From Anaerocolumna sp. AGMB13025 (GTDB lineage: Bacteria; Bacillota; Clostridia; Lachnospirales; Lachnospiraceae), in contig NZ_CP121445.1 of assembly GCF_029689925.1 (NCBI RefSeq), positions 737,001 to 801,000 of the forward strand: a DNA stretch of 64,000 nt, in the 5' to 3' direction. The position numbers and the translations under genes are program-made. Below the pieces are notes generated by a model. The model saw nothing but the letters and a program-made list of their open reading frames with translations, ran no database searches and was not told the DNA's origin. Positions 26,092 through 34,945 of this stretch are shown piece after piece (positions within the stretch are counted from its first letter, which is position 1; the number at the start of each line of letters is the position of its first letter).

Positions 26092-27375
26092 ATGTCAAAT
26101 ATTAAATTAACCATAATCGGAGCAGGCAGCACTTATACTCCAGAGCTGCTCGAAGGTGTCATTATAAGGAAAGATTCATTACCGGTATCTGAAATCGCGC
26201 TTATGGACATTAACAAAGAAAAACTTTCAATCGTAGGCGGACTCTGTAAACGAATGATAGAGAAAGCAGGTCTTAAGGCAAAAGTCATTTTAACGGAGGA
26301 CCTGGAGGAGGCTTTAAAAGGCGCTGATTTTGTTCTGGCCCAGATTCGTGTGGGTCAGTTAGCCTGTAGGGTGTTAGATGAAAAGATCCCGTTAAAATAC
26401 GGTCTGATCGGACAGGAAACCACAGGTATCGGGGGATTTTTCAAGGCACTCCGTACTATTCCGGCGTTACTGAATATAACAAACCACATGGAACGTATCT
26501 GCCCGGACGCCTGGCTCATTAACTTTTCCAATCCTTCGGGAATATTAGCGCAGGCACTTCAGAACTATACCAAAATCAAGACGATTGGTTTATGCAACGT
26601 GCCCATTAATATGATTACCGGAGTCGAACAGGCTTTAGGTGAAAAAGATCTGGATATAGAATATGTAGGACTGAACCATTTAAGTTATATTACCGGTGTA
26701 AAAAAAGGCGGTAAGGATCTCCTTAGCGAAGCCCTGGAGCAGGGCACAGGCGGACAGGGAATGAAAAATATTCCATTGCAGGGCTTTAGCAGTGAACTCA
26801 TTCATACCATAGGTGCCCTCCCTTCTTCTTATCTGGAATACTTTTATTTTAAAGAGGATAAATTAAAACACTTAATGGAAGAAGAAAAATGCCGCGGTGA
26901 AGTCTGCATGGAGATTGAAGACAGGTTACTTAAACTGTACAGGGATGAAAATCTGTCCGTAAAGCCGAAGGAACTAGAAAGCAGAGGCGGTGCACGTTAT
27001 TCGGAAGCCGCCATCTCACTGGTGGATGCTATTTATAATGATAAAAAGGAAGTTCATGTGGTGAATACTCTAAACCATGGAGCATTGGAGTTTATGGCAG
27101 ATGACGATTCCGTAGAACTATCAGCTATTATCGGGAAAAACGGTGTAACCCCTGTTCCCATCCGGGGCTTTAGAAATCAGCATGTCATGGAACTGATGCA
27201 GACTGTAAAAGCCTATGAACGTCATACCGTTCAGGCAGCCATTAATGGGGATGAAGACGAGGCAGTCAAGGCGTTATTAATTCACCCTCTGATTGGTGAT
27301 TACAATAAGGCCACCGCCTGCTTTAAAGAAATGAAAGAAGCCCACAAAGCGTATCTTCCCCAATTCAAAAAATAA
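26092..27375 (+). CDS. GH4-family 6-phospho-beta-glucosidase
   Basis: This 427-residue glycoside hydrolase of family 4 uses NAD+ and a divalent metal in a redox-elimination mechanism. An N-terminal dinucleotide motif reads IIGAGSTYTPEL. The metal-binding Cys is in GLCNVPINMI (about 173) and the His in YVGLNHLSYI (about 203). The stretch GQETTGIGGFFKALRTIP is typical of 6-phospho-beta-glucosidases such as CelF/LicH. The ATG at 26092 is chosen for the AGAGGAGAA before it. GH4 normally acts on PTS-phosphorylated sugars, but no PTS gene is in the window. A kinase gene follows instead. Confidence 0.88.
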   Translation: MSNIKLTIIGAGSTYTPELLEGVIIRKDSLPVSEIALMDINKEKLSIVGGLCKRMIEKAGLKAKVILTEDLEEALKGADFVLAQIRVGQLACRVLDEKIPLKYGLIGQETTGIGGFFKALRTIPALLNITNHMERICPDAWLINFSNPSGILAQALQNYTKIKTIGLCNVPINMITGVEQALGEKDLDIEYVGLNHLSYITGVKKGGKDLLSEALEQGTGGQGMKNIPLQGFSSELIHTIGALPSSYLEYFYFKEDKLKHLMEEEKCRGEVCMEIEDRLLKLYRDENLSVKPKELESRGGARYSEAAISLVDAIYNDKKEVHVVNTLNHGALEFMADDDSVELSAIIGKNGVTPVPIRGFRNQHVMELMQTVKAYERHTVQAAINGDEDEAVKALLIHPLIGDYNKATACFKEMKEAHKAYLPQFKK

Positions 27376-27437
27376 TGGACGGATTCAGATGTGAATGATA
27401 AATTCCAAATAAACCACTATAAAAAAGGAGAAACCCC

Positions 27438-28436
27438 ATGGAAACGAACTATATTTTAGGAGTAGATGGCGGCGGTACGAAGACGGATTATCTCATTTTT
27501 ACGACTGAGGGTCAATGGGTAGACAATATCCGTGCCGGAAGCAGAAGCCACGAATTTCTGGAAGGCGGATTTTTAGAAGCGGAAGAGAAGATCTTAGCAG
27601 ATATCGAGGAACTTCTTAAGAAAAATTCAATAAAAAAATCCCAGGTAGCCGGGGCTGCCTTTGGCATGGCGGGAATCGATACACCGGTACAGTTAGCTAA
27701 GATAAAGGAGATATTGAATAAAACCGGATTGAACTACGCGGTGTCCAATGATTCCATTCTGGGCATAAAGGCAGGCTGTCCTTCCGGAGTTGGAATCTGC
27801 TCCATTAATGGAACCGGTACGGTTGCCAGCGGTATAAATGAAAAGGGTGAAATACTCCAGATCGGCGGTATCGGCAGAGCTACCGGAGACAGGGCAGGCG
27901 GTCACTACATTGCGACCTTAGCCGTATGTTCGGTTTATGATTATTTTTTCCGGTGCGGTCAGAAAACAAGTTTGACCGGGAAGATAATGGATTATTTTGG
28001 AATTGAAAATCCGATTGAACTGCTGAATGTAATCAGTGACAGATTTTACGGGGACAGCGAAATGGATAAAACAATTGTAACCTATCTGTTTGAAGCAGCC
28101 AATGGAGGGGATGAAGTCTCTACAGGTATTGTTAAAGAAGTGGCTGACCAGCTAGCCAAATCGGTATCCGGCTGTATCCTAAAACTTAAATTTGAAGAAA
28201 CTCCGGAAATCATATTGGCAGGTTCCGTATGGACAAAGTCGGACTGTCCCCTTTTATTAACCCATTTTAAAGAACGAATCTTTCAGTATACGGGTAAAGT
28301 TCTGGAACCGGTGCCCCTTAAGGTCATCCCGGCGGCAGGTGCCCTTCTTTGGGCTCTTGAACTTGCAGTGAACCATGCACCCGGACCAGAGCAGAGAAAC
28401 AGGATTATTACGAGCGAGGTATTAAAAAACCTGTAA
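27438..28436 (+). CDS. BadF/BadG-type sugar kinase (N-acetylglucosamine kinase-like)
   Basis: This 332-residue ASKHA-fold kinase of the BadF/BadG/BcrA/BcrD ATPase family starts with the phosphate-1 motif ILGVDGGGTKTDYLIF. It has the phosphate-2 motif ICSINGTGTVASGI (about 115-130) and an adenosine motif ILAGSVWTK (about 256). Relatives include N-acetylglucosamine kinase. It starts 62 bp after the GH4 gene behind AAAAGGAG and is probably co-transcribed. The pairing suggests that a sugar or glycoside is phosphorylated in the cytoplasm and then used, in place of PTS phosphorylation. Substrate not determined. Confidence 0.8.
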   Translation: METNYILGVDGGGTKTDYLIFTTEGQWVDNIRAGSRSHEFLEGGFLEAEEKILADIEELLKKNSIKKSQVAGAAFGMAGIDTPVQLAKIKEILNKTGLNYAVSNDSILGIKAGCPSGVGICSINGTGTVASGINEKGEILQIGGIGRATGDRAGGHYIATLAVCSVYDYFFRCGQKTSLTGKIMDYFGIENPIELLNVISDRFYGDSEMDKTIVTYLFEAANGGDEVSTGIVKEVADQLAKSVSGCILKLKFEETPEIILAGSVWTKSDCPLLLTHFKERIFQYTGKVLEPVPLKVIPAAGALLWALELAVNHAPGPEQRNRIITSEVLKNL

Positions 28437-28538
28437 GCTTGGAAGAATAAAGAAGTATGGATTTACTGGTTTAAGACCAGTAAGATCAGTTGGTGCAATC
28501 TGGTATACAGTTGATAACCTGGATGAAAGCCTGATGAA

Positions 28539-28604
28539 AGCCTGATTAATGCTATCCATTTCCTTTTTATGAGAAAAGGTTAAGTGGAAAGTCTTAATCA
28601 GGCT
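28539..28604. terminator. Long bidirectional hairpin
   Basis: AGCCTGATTAA (28539-28549) pairs with TTAATCAGGCT (28594-28604), and TCCA/TGGA and CCTTTT/AAAAGG pair inside. It separates the convergent kinase and AraC-type genes. Confidence 0.8.
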
Positions 28605-28617
28605 GATTTATGTTATC

Positions 28618-29505
28618 TTATACCTTCATATATTTATTCTTAAACTGTTTCGGTGATATCCCCTTATATTGCTTAAACTGCTGAATAAAGTAGCTGGAGG
28701 TGGAAAAGCCTACCGCCAGGGCAATTTCTGTTATATTAAGTTCCGAGGTACTAAGAAGTTTCTCGGATTTGGAAATCCGGACATAGTTTAAATATTCTTT
28801 AAAATTCTTCTTCATGATCTTTTTAAAGGCTCTTGAAAAATAGCTATAGCTTAAATTACATAAGGCTGCCATATTAAGAGAAGTAATGTCGTTTTGATAG
28901 TTGTTTTCCACATAGTCAAATACGGTCTGAAGCCGTTTGACCATATCTTTGTTTACCTCCGGATTTATATTTAAGTCCATATTCTGAGAATTCCACCGGC
29001 GTAAAATAAACAAAAATAAATTAAAGATGTTCGCACGTACTGCCAGTTCATACCCATAATACTTGTCCCGGTATTCCTGCTGGATTCCGGTAATAATATC
29101 TGGGATCACGGAATGCTCGATTTCCTCCCGCTTAAATATCTTCTGATGGGTTGATTCATTCAGGATAAAAGGCATGACATATTTCATTTCAAAAACAGAC
29201 TGGGTAGTGGTGTAGAGAATTTCGGGTTCGAACTTAACTACGATATATTTATTAGGACCATCTGTCAGAGAAATAATATTATGTATTTCGTTGGAATTGA
29301 TTAAGACCATATCACCGGAACCAAAATAATAATCTTTGTTATTTAAGAGAATCCTGAATTTTCCGGTTATGGTATATATAATTTCAATATAATCGTGTAT
29401 ATGGGCAGAAGCGATGGTACCTGCCGTATATCCTTCCTGGATATGAACGCTGATGGGCAGCGGCAGATCATCCAAGGTATCTTTTTTCTCAACATAATAC
29501 TCCAT
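28618..29505 (-). CDS. AraC-family transcriptional regulator
   Basis: A 295-residue regulator. The N-terminal cupin domain (about 15-150) carries HIHDYIEIIYTITGKFRILLNN. The C-terminal double helix-turn-helix (about 195-295) carries MAALCNLSYSYFSRAFKKIMKKNFKEYL and EIALAVGFSTSSYFIQQFKQYKGISPKQF. The ATG at 29505 follows a GGGGGG run by five or six bases; a more upstream start is not needed. It is divergent from the oxidoreductase operon at 29676 across 170 bp of AT-rich DNA, and is its likely sugar-responsive activator. Confidence 0.88.
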   Translation of the reverse strand: MEYYVEKKDTLDDLPLPISVHIQEGYTAGTIASAHIHDYIEIIYTITGKFRILLNNKDYYFGSGDMVLINSNEIHNIISLTDGPNKYIVVKFEPEILYTTTQSVFEMKYVMPFILNESTHQKIFKREEIEHSVIPDIITGIQQEYRDKYYGYELAVRANIFNLFLFILRRWNSQNMDLNINPEVNKDMVKRLQTVFDYVENNYQNDITSLNMAALCNLSYSYFSRAFKKIMKKNFKEYLNYVRISKSEKLLSTSELNITEIALAVGFSTSSYFIQQFKQYKGISPKQFKNKYMKV

Positions 29506-29675
29506 ATAAAAACCCCCCAATGACAAAAAATTGATATTTTATTCTAAAATTATTATATCATAATAATTATGGGTATGCTATATTTTTAGTTAAGTAAACA
29601 ATTGGTTTTGGTATGAAAATCAATACGACTTCATAACCGGACCAAGAATATAAATATTAAAGGAGATAAAACACT

Positions 29676-30758
29676 ATGGAGAAGAAAATTAAAGTTGGCA
29701 TTATCGGTTGTGGAGGTATTGCAAACGGTAAGCATATGCCTGCCTTAAGCAAATTATCTGATGTAGAGATGGTAGCATTTTGCGACCTCGTGGAAGAAAA
29801 GGCACAAAGTGCCAAAGAAAAATACGGTACACCGGACGCTAAAGTTTATACAGATTATCAGGAACTGTTAAAAGACCCTGAAATCGAAGTAGTACATGTA
29901 TGTACCCCGAACCGTTCCCATGCACCCATTTCCATTGATGCCCTTCATGCAGACAAACATGTAATGTGCGAAAAACCTATGGCAAAGACTGCTGAAGATG
30001 CAAGAAAGATGGTTGCTGCTGCAAAAGAAACCGGCAAGAAACTTACCATTGGCTATCAGCACAGACATAAACCGGAATCTCTTTACTTAAAGAGCGTGAT
30101 TGACCGCGGGGATTTAGGAGATATCTATTTTGCAAAAGCATTTGCAGTAAGAAGAAGAGGAACTCCGAACTGGGGTGTTTTCTTAAATGAATATGAACAG
30201 GGCGGAGGACCATTAATTGATATCGGTACCCATTCCCTTGATGTAACTTTATATCTGATGAATAACTATGAACCTAAGATGGTAGTTGGTACTACCTATA
30301 AAAAAGTAAATGATCCAGAATGCGGTAATCCTTGGGGCGGCTGGGATAAAGATCAGCATACTATGGAAGACTCTGCCTTTGGTTTTATCGTAATGAAAAA
30401 CGGCGCAACTATCATATTAGAGTCCAGCTGGGCACTTAATACCTGCGAACCGATTCCAGAAGGAAGCACAGTACTTTGCGGAAGTGATGCCGGAGCACAG
30501 ATAAAAGGCGGCGTAACCATCAACAAAGGTGAATTTAACAGACTGATTGAAATCAAACCTGATTTAAGCAGCGGCGGAGTTGCTTTCTATGAAGGCGTAT
30601 CCGATAATCCTGCGGAAGTAGAAGCAAGACGTTGGATCGATGCAGTTAAGAACGATACCGAAGTAGTTGTAAAACCGGAACAAGCCTGTGTTGTATCAGA
30701 AATCCTGGAAGCAATCTATAAATCAGCCAAATCCGGACAACCGGTTTACTTTGACTAA
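29676..30758 (+). CDS. Gfo/Idh/MocA-family oxidoreductase, first copy
   Basis: This 360-residue NAD(P)-dependent sugar or cyclitol dehydrogenase has an N-terminal Rossmann motif VGIIGCGGIANGKHMPAL, the conserved CEKPMAK Lys (about 97) and the catalytic-type DIGTHSLDVTLYLM His-containing helix (about 180-194). The HTMEDSAFGFIVMKNGATIILE block resembles members that oxidise position 3 of glycosides (DgpA/levoglucosan-dehydrogenase type) as I recall them. It is the first gene of a three-gene operon with a second oxidoreductase and a TIM-barrel isomerase, behind AAAGGAG. Confidence 0.87.
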   Translation: MEKKIKVGIIGCGGIANGKHMPALSKLSDVEMVAFCDLVEEKAQSAKEKYGTPDAKVYTDYQELLKDPEIEVVHVCTPNRSHAPISIDALHADKHVMCEKPMAKTAEDARKMVAAAKETGKKLTIGYQHRHKPESLYLKSVIDRGDLGDIYFAKAFAVRRRGTPNWGVFLNEYEQGGGPLIDIGTHSLDVTLYLMNNYEPKMVVGTTYKKVNDPECGNPWGGWDKDQHTMEDSAFGFIVMKNGATIILESSWALNTCEPIPEGSTVLCGSDAGAQIKGGVTINKGEFNRLIEIKPDLSSGGVAFYEGVSDNPAEVEARRWIDAVKNDTEVVVKPEQACVVSEILEAIYKSAKSGQPVYFD

Positions 30759-30778
30759 AAAGAATAGAGGAATTTACT

Positions 30779-31744
30779 ATGAACATAGCTGTAATCAGTT
30801 ATTGGCATGTACATGCCGAAGGATATACGAAAGAAATCATAGAAAAGACAGACAGTAAAATCACCGCTGTCTGGGATGAAGAAGCAGCTCGCGGAGAAAA
30901 GTACGCCGCTCAGTTTGATGCAAAGTTTTATAAAGATTATGATGAATTGATTGCGGATCAGTCCATTGACGGTGTCATTATAACTTCTCCTACCTCTATG
31001 CATAAAGAGCTGATTCTAAAGGCAGTCAATGCCGGTAAAAAAGTATTCAGCGAAAAAGTACTGGCACTGACCACAGCAGACTGCTTAGAGATAAAAGAAG
31101 CCCTGGTAAAGCATAATGCAGATATTACTTTATCCCTGGTTAAGAAATGTGATAAAGAATTCCTGTTCGCAAAGCAGCTGGTAGACAGCGGAGTTTTGGG
31201 ACGGATTACTTATGCAAGAATGCGCAACGTGCATAACGGAAGTATCGGAGACTGGCTGCCTGCCCATTTTTATAACAAAGAACAGTGCGGCGGGGGAGCT
31301 ATGATGGATCTGGGTGCTCATCCTATGTACTTATTAAACTGGCTGTTAGGCGAACCTAAGACAGTTCAGTCCGTATTTACAGAGGTTACGAACCGCGGAG
31401 TGGATGACAACAGTGTTTCGGTTATTGAATTTGAGAATGGTGCCATCGGAGTATCTGAAACCGGTTTTGTATCCGTATATAATCCTGCCAGCCTTGAAAT
31501 CAGCGGAACCAAGGGTGCGCTATTCATCCGCGACGGTGTATGGTATGCGACAGAAGAAACAGAAGGCAAATGGGTAGCTCCAAAGCAGCTGCCGGAATCA
31601 CTGCCCTCCCCTGTAGTTCAGTGGGCAACCGGAGAATTTAATAAAGAAGGCGCAGCCTTTGGAATAGAGGATGCCATTGTCTTGACCAGAATGATGGAAG
31701 CGGCATATAAATCCAGCGAAAACGGTAAAAAAGAAACCATTTAA
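30779..31744 (+). CDS. Gfo/Idh/MocA-family oxidoreductase, second copy
   Basis: This 321-residue protein shares the fold but not close sequence with the gene before it. Its N-terminus, MNIAVISYWHVHAEGYTKEI, replaces the usual GxGxxG with SYWHVHA, so cofactor binding may differ. The FSEKVLALT motif supplies the conserved Lys (about 89), and MMDLGAHPMYLLNWLLGEP (about 178-196) holds the His. It starts 20 bp after the first copy behind AGAGGAA, so they are co-translated. It may be the partner that re-reduces a keto-sugar, or a second-step dehydrogenase. Confidence 0.82.
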   Translation: MNIAVISYWHVHAEGYTKEIIEKTDSKITAVWDEEAARGEKYAAQFDAKFYKDYDELIADQSIDGVIITSPTSMHKELILKAVNAGKKVFSEKVLALTTADCLEIKEALVKHNADITLSLVKKCDKEFLFAKQLVDSGVLGRITYARMRNVHNGSIGDWLPAHFYNKEQCGGGAMMDLGAHPMYLLNWLLGEPKTVQSVFTEVTNRGVDDNSVSVIEFENGAIGVSETGFVSVYNPASLEISGTKGALFIRDGVWYATEETEGKWVAPKQLPESLPSPVVQWATGEFNKEGAAFGIEDAIVLTRMMEAAYKSSENGKKETI

Positions 31745-31775
31745 GCTGCCAATAAAAGAACGAGGTATACAAGAA

Positions 31776-32495
31776 ATGGAAGTATCTTTACAGTTATACT
31801 CAATTCATGAGGAAACGAAGAAAGATTTTAGGGCATCGGTAGAGCAGGTTGCAAAGCTCGGCTACAGCGGTGTGGAATTTGCCGGCTACGGCGGATTATC
31901 CGCAGAAGAATTAAAGTCCCTGCTAAAAGAGAATAACCTGTATTCTGTTGGCACCCATACTGGTCTCCAGGTTTTTGAGAATTCCTTTGACGAAGAACTA
32001 AAGCTTAGTAAAGCCATTGGTTCTAAGTACATTATCTGTCCTTATGCAGAAGTGGATACCATAGAAAAGATTGACAAATTGGTTAATCTTCTTAACAGTG
32101 CTGCAAAAAAAGCTGCTGGGGAAGGGATAAAAGTGGGCTATCATAATCATGCCCATGAATTTACTGAAATTGACGGCAGATTTCCACTTGATATTATAGC
32201 TGAGAATACCGACGACAATGTAATACTGGAACTGGACGTATTCTGGGTAGCTTATGCCGGTGTCGACCCCGTAGAATATATTAAGAAGTGGGGTAAGAAG
32301 GTAGAGCTGATTCATTTGAAACAAATGGATGGTGATAAAGCCAATGTAGATATGGCAGACGGTATCCTTGATATGAAAAAGATCAAAGATGCTTCGGTAT
32401 ATGCAAACTATTTTGTAGTAGAACATGAAGAATATGATAAACCGGTCTGGGATGGTATTAAGAACGATTTTGATTATCTCAGGCAGATTGTATAA
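31776..32495 (+). CDS. Sugar phosphate isomerase/epimerase-type TIM barrel
   Basis: This 239-residue protein of the xylose-isomerase-like TIM-barrel superfamily shows metal-ligand positions: Glu/His in GYHNHAHEF (about 123-131), Glu-Asp in VILELDVFWV (about 149-158), His in VELIHLKQMD and Glu in FVVEHEEYDKP. Members isomerise, epimerise or eliminate at keto-sugars. With two Gfo/Idh/MocA genes upstream it fits a 3-keto-sugar route. No DgpB-like small subunit is present. The start is behind AACGAGG, and a strong terminator follows about 95 bp on. Confidence 0.83.
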   Translation: MEVSLQLYSIHEETKKDFRASVEQVAKLGYSGVEFAGYGGLSAEELKSLLKENNLYSVGTHTGLQVFENSFDEELKLSKAIGSKYIICPYAEVDTIEKIDKLVNLLNSAAKKAAGEGIKVGYHNHAHEFTEIDGRFPLDIIAENTDDNVILELDVFWVAYAGVDPVEYIKKWGKKVELIHLKQMDGDKANVDMADGILDMKKIKDASVYANYFVVEHEEYDKPVWDGIKNDFDYLRQIV

Positions 32496-32590
32496 GATTG
32501 AAGGAACTGCATAGTTTCCTCAAGATTTATATAAATAAACCTTATTTCTCCCAAGTAATATAGTCATTGAATTTATTTCAGCCCCTATTA

Positions 32591-32632
32591 AGAAACCCGT
32601 ACAGAAACTAACCTCTGTGCGGGTTTCTTTTT
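32591..32632 (+). terminator. Intrinsic terminator
   Basis: AGAAACCCGTACAGA (32591-32605) pairs with TCTGTGCGGGTTTCT (32614-32628; one G-U), followed by TTTT. It ends the AraC-linked operon. Confidence 0.92.
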
Positions 32633-32934
32633 GTGACTAAAAGCAGAAAAAGCAAAGCAAGACTTCTTGTTTGGAAAGGTAATTCAGAAGAAATAGTAAC
32701 ATTTGTAGTTTTTTATGTTTTTATAGCGAAAATCTGTCCAGATTTTAGTTATATTGCTGATAATGAAATAAATATTATTGATTAGTGAAATAATTATCAG
32801 AGTCACATGCTCTAGAACCTGTTTTTTGTAATAAAAATTAAACAAATCAATCAAATAATTACAGCAGATTTATGGCTTTACAAAATGAATTGTTTATAAA
32901 ATGTCTAAAATAATTCTAAACTACACCTAATTGA

Positions 32935-32989
32935 TTGTTTAAACTATAACAATGTTAATCATTGTAAAAGAATTTTTGATATGCTATAA
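32935..32989 (+). promoter_or_regulatory. ech-hyp operon promoter with overlapping inverted repeats
   Basis: TTGTAA (32961-32966), a 17-bp spacer and TATAAT (32984-32989). Upstream are TTGTT-N7-AACAA (32935-32951) and ACAATG-N5-CATTGT (32948-32964), the second overlapping the -35. The first resembles a Rex half-site pair but is one base too short between halves. The remaining 32633-32934 is AT-rich without other signals. Confidence 0.55.
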
Positions 32990-33034
32990 TAACTCGTTGT
33001 GAAATTTGTATATTATTTAGATAAGGTGACGATT

Positions 33035-34945
33035 ATGAATGTAATTTATGCATTAATTTTATTCCCATTGGTAGCCTCCATTATTATCTTTCTTGTCAGA
33101 AACGATGAAGTAAGGAATGTCATAGTAAAGGTCAGCGCATTTATAGTAGCAGTACTGACAATCTGTGTATTTGCACAGTTCTTTCAGAATGGAATTTCAT
33201 TTACCCCCGCTTTCGAAGAAGTAATAAATGTGATTATCATGGCCGTTGAGGTTGTGGTTGCTGCCTACATCATAATTACAGGCTTAAAAAACAAGAAGTA
33301 CTTGGTATCAGTTTTCGCTGTTATACAGACCCCCCTAATACTGTGGTTTGAATTCACCAGGGAGAGAAGCATCGAAGTAGAAAACAGTATTGTATTTGAT
33401 AAGCTTACAGCAATTATGGTTTTAATAATAGGTGTGATCGGAAGTTTAATATGTTTGTACGCCGTAGGTTATATGAGGACGTACCATAAACACCATAAGG
33501 AGTTTAAGGATAGAAGAAACTTCTTCCTGGCTGTATTATTCTTATTCCTTTCCGCCATGTTTGGTTTAGTATTAAGTAATAATCTGACCTGGCTATATTT
33601 CTGCTGGGAGTTAACAACCCTTTGTTCTTATCTGCTTATCGGCTATACAAAAACCGAGGAAGCAAAAAACAATTCCTTTCGGGCCCTTACGATTAATTTA
33701 GCTGGAGGAGTTGCATTTGCAGCTGCAATAGTATTTATTGGAATGAAGTTTGGCACGTTGGAATTATCAGTTTTAACTAAAATGGAACCAGAAACAATGG
33801 TATTAATACCTGTATTCCTGCTTTCTTTTGCCGCACTTACAAAATCAGCACAGCTGCCGTTCTCTTCCTGGCTCCTTGGCGCAATGGTGGCCCCTACACC
33901 TTCTTCTGCGTTGCTGCACTCAGCAACCATGGTTAAAGCAGGTGTTTACCTTATTATCAGGCTGGCGCCGCTTTTAGGTCTTAGTGCGGTTGGATTAATC
34001 GTAACTGGCATTGGCTGTATCACCTTCCTTGCCTGTTCCCTGATTGCAATAACCCAAAGTGATGCAAAGAAGATTTTAGCATATTCTACTCTGGCTAACT
34101 TAGGCTTGATCGTTATCTGTGCAAGTGTAGGGACACAGGAATCCATCTGGGCTGCAATTTTACTGGTAATCTTCCATGCAATATCAAAATCTTTGTTATT
34201 CTTATCTGTAGGTTCTATTGAACACCAGATTGGCAGCAGGAATGTTGAGGATATGGATATCCTGCTTCATGTATCCAGAAGATTGTCTTTATACATGATA
34301 ATCGGTATAGCAGGTATGTTCTTAGCACCTTTTGGCATGCTTATCTCAAAATGGGTTGCCATGAAAGCTTTTATCGATTCGAATCATATAGTAACAGTGG
34401 TAACAATAGCCTTTGGCAGTGCAGCAACGCTTCTCTACTGGACAAAGTGGATGGGTAAGCTGGTGTCCAATGCCAATGTAAAAAACCCTAAGAAACATGT
34501 ATTTTATGCAGAAGAAGAAATTCCAATTTTTATTCAGGCGACCCTTGTAGTAGTCTCCTGTCTAAGTTTTCCTCTCATATCAAAATATGCGCTGATACCA
34601 TATTTGACGGATTTGTATGGAACGAAAGCAATCATACCGATTGGAACCAGCGATGTTAAGATTATGATTACTATGTTAATTATGCTCTTAGTGATACCAA
34701 TCAGTTTTATTCCGTTTTATAAACAGGATAAACGAAGAATTGTACCTATTTATATGGCTGGTGAGAATACCGGCGATAATGAGACATTTTACGGCTTTGC
34801 CGGTGAAAAACAAAAAGTGGAATTAAGCAACTGGTATTTAGAGAGCTATTTCGGACCGAAAAGATTAGCCTTTTGGAGCGATCTGTTAGCGATCTGTATG
34901 TTATCTGCCGGGGTAATACTTCTGATTGGAGGCTTAGCAAAATAA
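33035..34945 (+). CDS. echA: Ech hydrogenase subunit A, proton-pumping membrane subunit
   Basis: A 636-residue integral membrane protein homologous to NuoL/MrpA-type antiporter subunits. It has about 14-16 helices and the conserved channel block SAQLPFSSWLLGAMVAPTPSSALLHSATMVKAGVYLI (about 270-310), with Lys and His residues that move protons in this family. It is the largest membrane subunit of the ferredoxin:H+ NiFe hydrogenase. The ATG at 33035 follows AAGGTGACG. A GTG at 32999 would lie almost on the promoter's transcription start and is rejected. The stop overlaps the echB start by one base. Confidence 0.9.
   Translation: MNVIYALILFPLVASIIIFLVRNDEVRNVIVKVSAFIVAVLTICVFAQFFQNGISFTPAFEEVINVIIMAVEVVVAAYIIITGLKNKKYLVSVFAVIQTPLILWFEFTRERSIEVENSIVFDKLTAIMVLIIGVIGSLICLYAVGYMRTYHKHHKEFKDRRNFFLAVLFLFLSAMFGLVLSNNLTWLYFCWELTTLCSYLLIGYTKTEEAKNNSFRALTINLAGGVAFAAAIVFIGMKFGTLELSVLTKMEPETMVLIPVFLLSFAALTKSAQLPFSSWLLGAMVAPTPSSALLHSATMVKAGVYLIIRLAPLLGLSAVGLIVTGIGCITFLACSLIAITQSDAKKILAYSTLANLGLIVICASVGTQESIWAAILLVIFHAISKSLLFLSVGSIEHQIGSRNVEDMDILLHVSRRLSLYMIIGIAGMFLAPFGMLISKWVAMKAFIDSNHIVTVVTIAFGSAATLLYWTKWMGKLVSNANVKNPKKHVFYAEEEIPIFIQATLVVVSCLSFPLISKYALIPYLTDLYGTKAIIPIGTSDVKIMITMLIMLLVIPISFIPFYKQDKRRIVPIYMAGENTGDNETFYGFAGEKQKVELSNWYLESYFGPKRLAFWSDLLAICMLSAGVILLIGGLAK

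Noticed and set aside
25687..26132. Phe/Leu-rich minus-strand frames over the 16-bp minisatellite
   Set aside because: Repeat translation only, overlapping two real genes on the other strand.
32935..32951. Rex operator at the ech promoter
   Set aside because: TTGTT and AACAA halves are present but separated by 7 rather than 8 bases, and the inner AA/TT pairs are lost. Kept only as an unspecified inverted repeat.
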